From Planctomycetota bacterium (GTDB lineage Bacteria; Planctomycetota; UBA11346): a stretch of 7,374 bases of DNA. The DNA lies in the NCBI GenBank assembly GCA_007131555.1, contig SLQH01000122.1, forward strand, positions 1-7,374, given 5' to 3'. The notes under the pieces are model-generated. The model had not been told where the DNA came from, ran no database searches, and saw only the letters and a program-made list of their open reading frames with translations. The translations under genes were made by a program, and so were the position numbers. Below are positions 7,165-7,374 of this stretch, in pieces. Each line of letters opens with the position of its first letter. Position 1 is the stretch's first letter.

Positions 7165-7198
7165 GCTGGGGCTCCGGGTGTCAGGAGCGCCCAGCATG
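7162..7198 (-). promoter_or_regulatory. Long inverted repeat enclosing the dehydrogenase start
   Basis: CATGCTGGG (7162-7170) pairs with CCCAGCATG (7190-7198), and GCTCC (7171-7175) pairs with GGAGC (7184-7188), leaving one bulged base at 7189 and an eight-base loop. In the mRNA this is a 14-pair, GC-rich stem. Its 3' arm contains both the GGAG ribosome binding site (7175-7172) and the AUG at 7164. No T-run follows, so it is a poor intrinsic terminator. It could limit translation or serve as a protein-binding site. The pairing is seen directly; the function is inferred. Confidence 0.6.
7172..7175 (-). promoter_or_regulatory. Ribosome binding site of the dehydrogenase gene
   Basis: GGAG lies on the - strand seven bases before the ATG at 7164. 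It decides that start over the in-frame ATG at 7197. It is paired within the 3' arm of the inverted repeat covering this region. Confidence 0.65.
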
Positions 7199-7210
7199 GA
7201 TCGTGATCCA
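7197..7210. repeat. Interrupted palindrome TGGATC-GT-GATCCA
   Basis: Six-base arms flank a two-base centre. The element directly abuts the long inverted repeat over the dehydrogenase start and lies 14 bases from the stop of the upstream gene. Its size resembles a site for a dimeric repressor, but no regulator gene is visible nearby. Confidence 0.4.
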
Positions 7211-7224
7211 GGGCATGCAATTCG

Positions 7225-7374
7225 TCAGCGGCGGGCCTTGGTCTTGGCTTTGGTGGTCTTGGCCTTGGCCGGCTTGGCGGCACTCGGCTTGGGGCCCAGG
7301 TTCTCGGCGATGTCGATGGCTGATTGCAGCTTCTTCACCGCTGCCAGCAGGGCCTCGACCCGGTCGGTCTTCTC
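7225..7374 (-). CDS. C-terminal end of a protein with a Lys/Ala-rich basic tail (partial)
   Basis: An open frame enters from the right edge on the - strand and ends at a TGA at 7225-7227, giving the last 49 residues. The first half (EKTDRVEALLAAVKKLQSAI and on through AENLG) looks helical, perhaps a coiled coil. The last part is a disordered basic tail rich in Lys, Ala and Thr: KPSAAKPAKAK followed by TTKAKTKARR. Such tails occur in bacterial histone-H1-like and other nucleic-acid-binding proteins and on some ribosome-associated proteins; the function here cannot be fixed from this piece. Third positions are strongly G/C, as in the other genes. The gene lies 60 bases upstream of the dehydrogenase start in the same direction, so the two may be cotranscribed. 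Confidence 0.7.
   Translation of the reverse strand, partial: EKTDRVEALLAAVKKLQSAIDIAENLGPKPSAAKPAKAKTTKAKTKARR

Noticed and set aside
1..7374. tRNA, rRNA, CRISPR array, insertion sequence or phage genes
   Set aside because: No cloverleaf-like sequence, regularly spaced repeats, transposase, integrase or terminal repeats were seen; nearly all of the window is explained by the listed genes.

Overview
The window comes from a GC-rich (about two-thirds G+C by eye) bacterium, probably an anaerobe or facultative fermenter that makes or consumes H2. The secreted beta-propeller glycosidase suggests plant or algal polysaccharide use. I cannot name the lineage from the sequence. A PVC-type (Planctomycetes/Verrucomicrobia/Lentisphaerae) host would fit the style but is only a guess.

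Left part, + strand (1-3671): two genes of an NAD-linked, multi-subunit [FeFe]-hydrogenase. The first is HydB, a NuoF-like flavoprotein with an N-terminal thioredoxin-like [2Fe-2S] domain and a C-terminal 2[4Fe-4S] ferredoxin domain. The second is HydA, an M3-type catalytic subunit with a complete set of accessory clusters and H-cluster motifs. They lie 40 bases apart in the order known from HydABC hydrogenases. The missing HydC (NuoE-like) would be expected just upstream. Together they should couple H2 to NAD(H) and ferredoxin, possibly by electron bifurcation.

Middle, - strand (about 3739-6111): a secreted GH74-like, Asp-box-rich double beta-propeller, convergent with hydA. Its 3' end holds a run of eight Gs (eight Cs in the gene). 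The open frame stops soon after this run, but removing one base restores a well-formed C-terminal tail that ends at 3739. A TTGACT-N16-TGTAAT promoter-like sequence sits so close to the start that the mRNA could be nearly leaderless.

Right part, - strand (6208-7374): a D-2-hydroxyacid dehydrogenase of the glycerate dehydrogenase/hydroxypyruvate reductase type, preceded by the C-terminal end of a protein with a Lys/Ala-rich basic tail that runs off the window. The 60-base gap between these two is mostly dyad symmetry. A long hairpin there encloses the ribosome binding site and start codon of the dehydrogenase gene.

No tRNA, rRNA, CRISPR array, insertion sequence or integrase was seen. The hydrogenase and dehydrogenase are ordinary, well-conserved enzymes. 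The points most worth a second look are the G8 frameshift, the hairpin over the dehydrogenase start, and the divergent GH74-like catalytic region.
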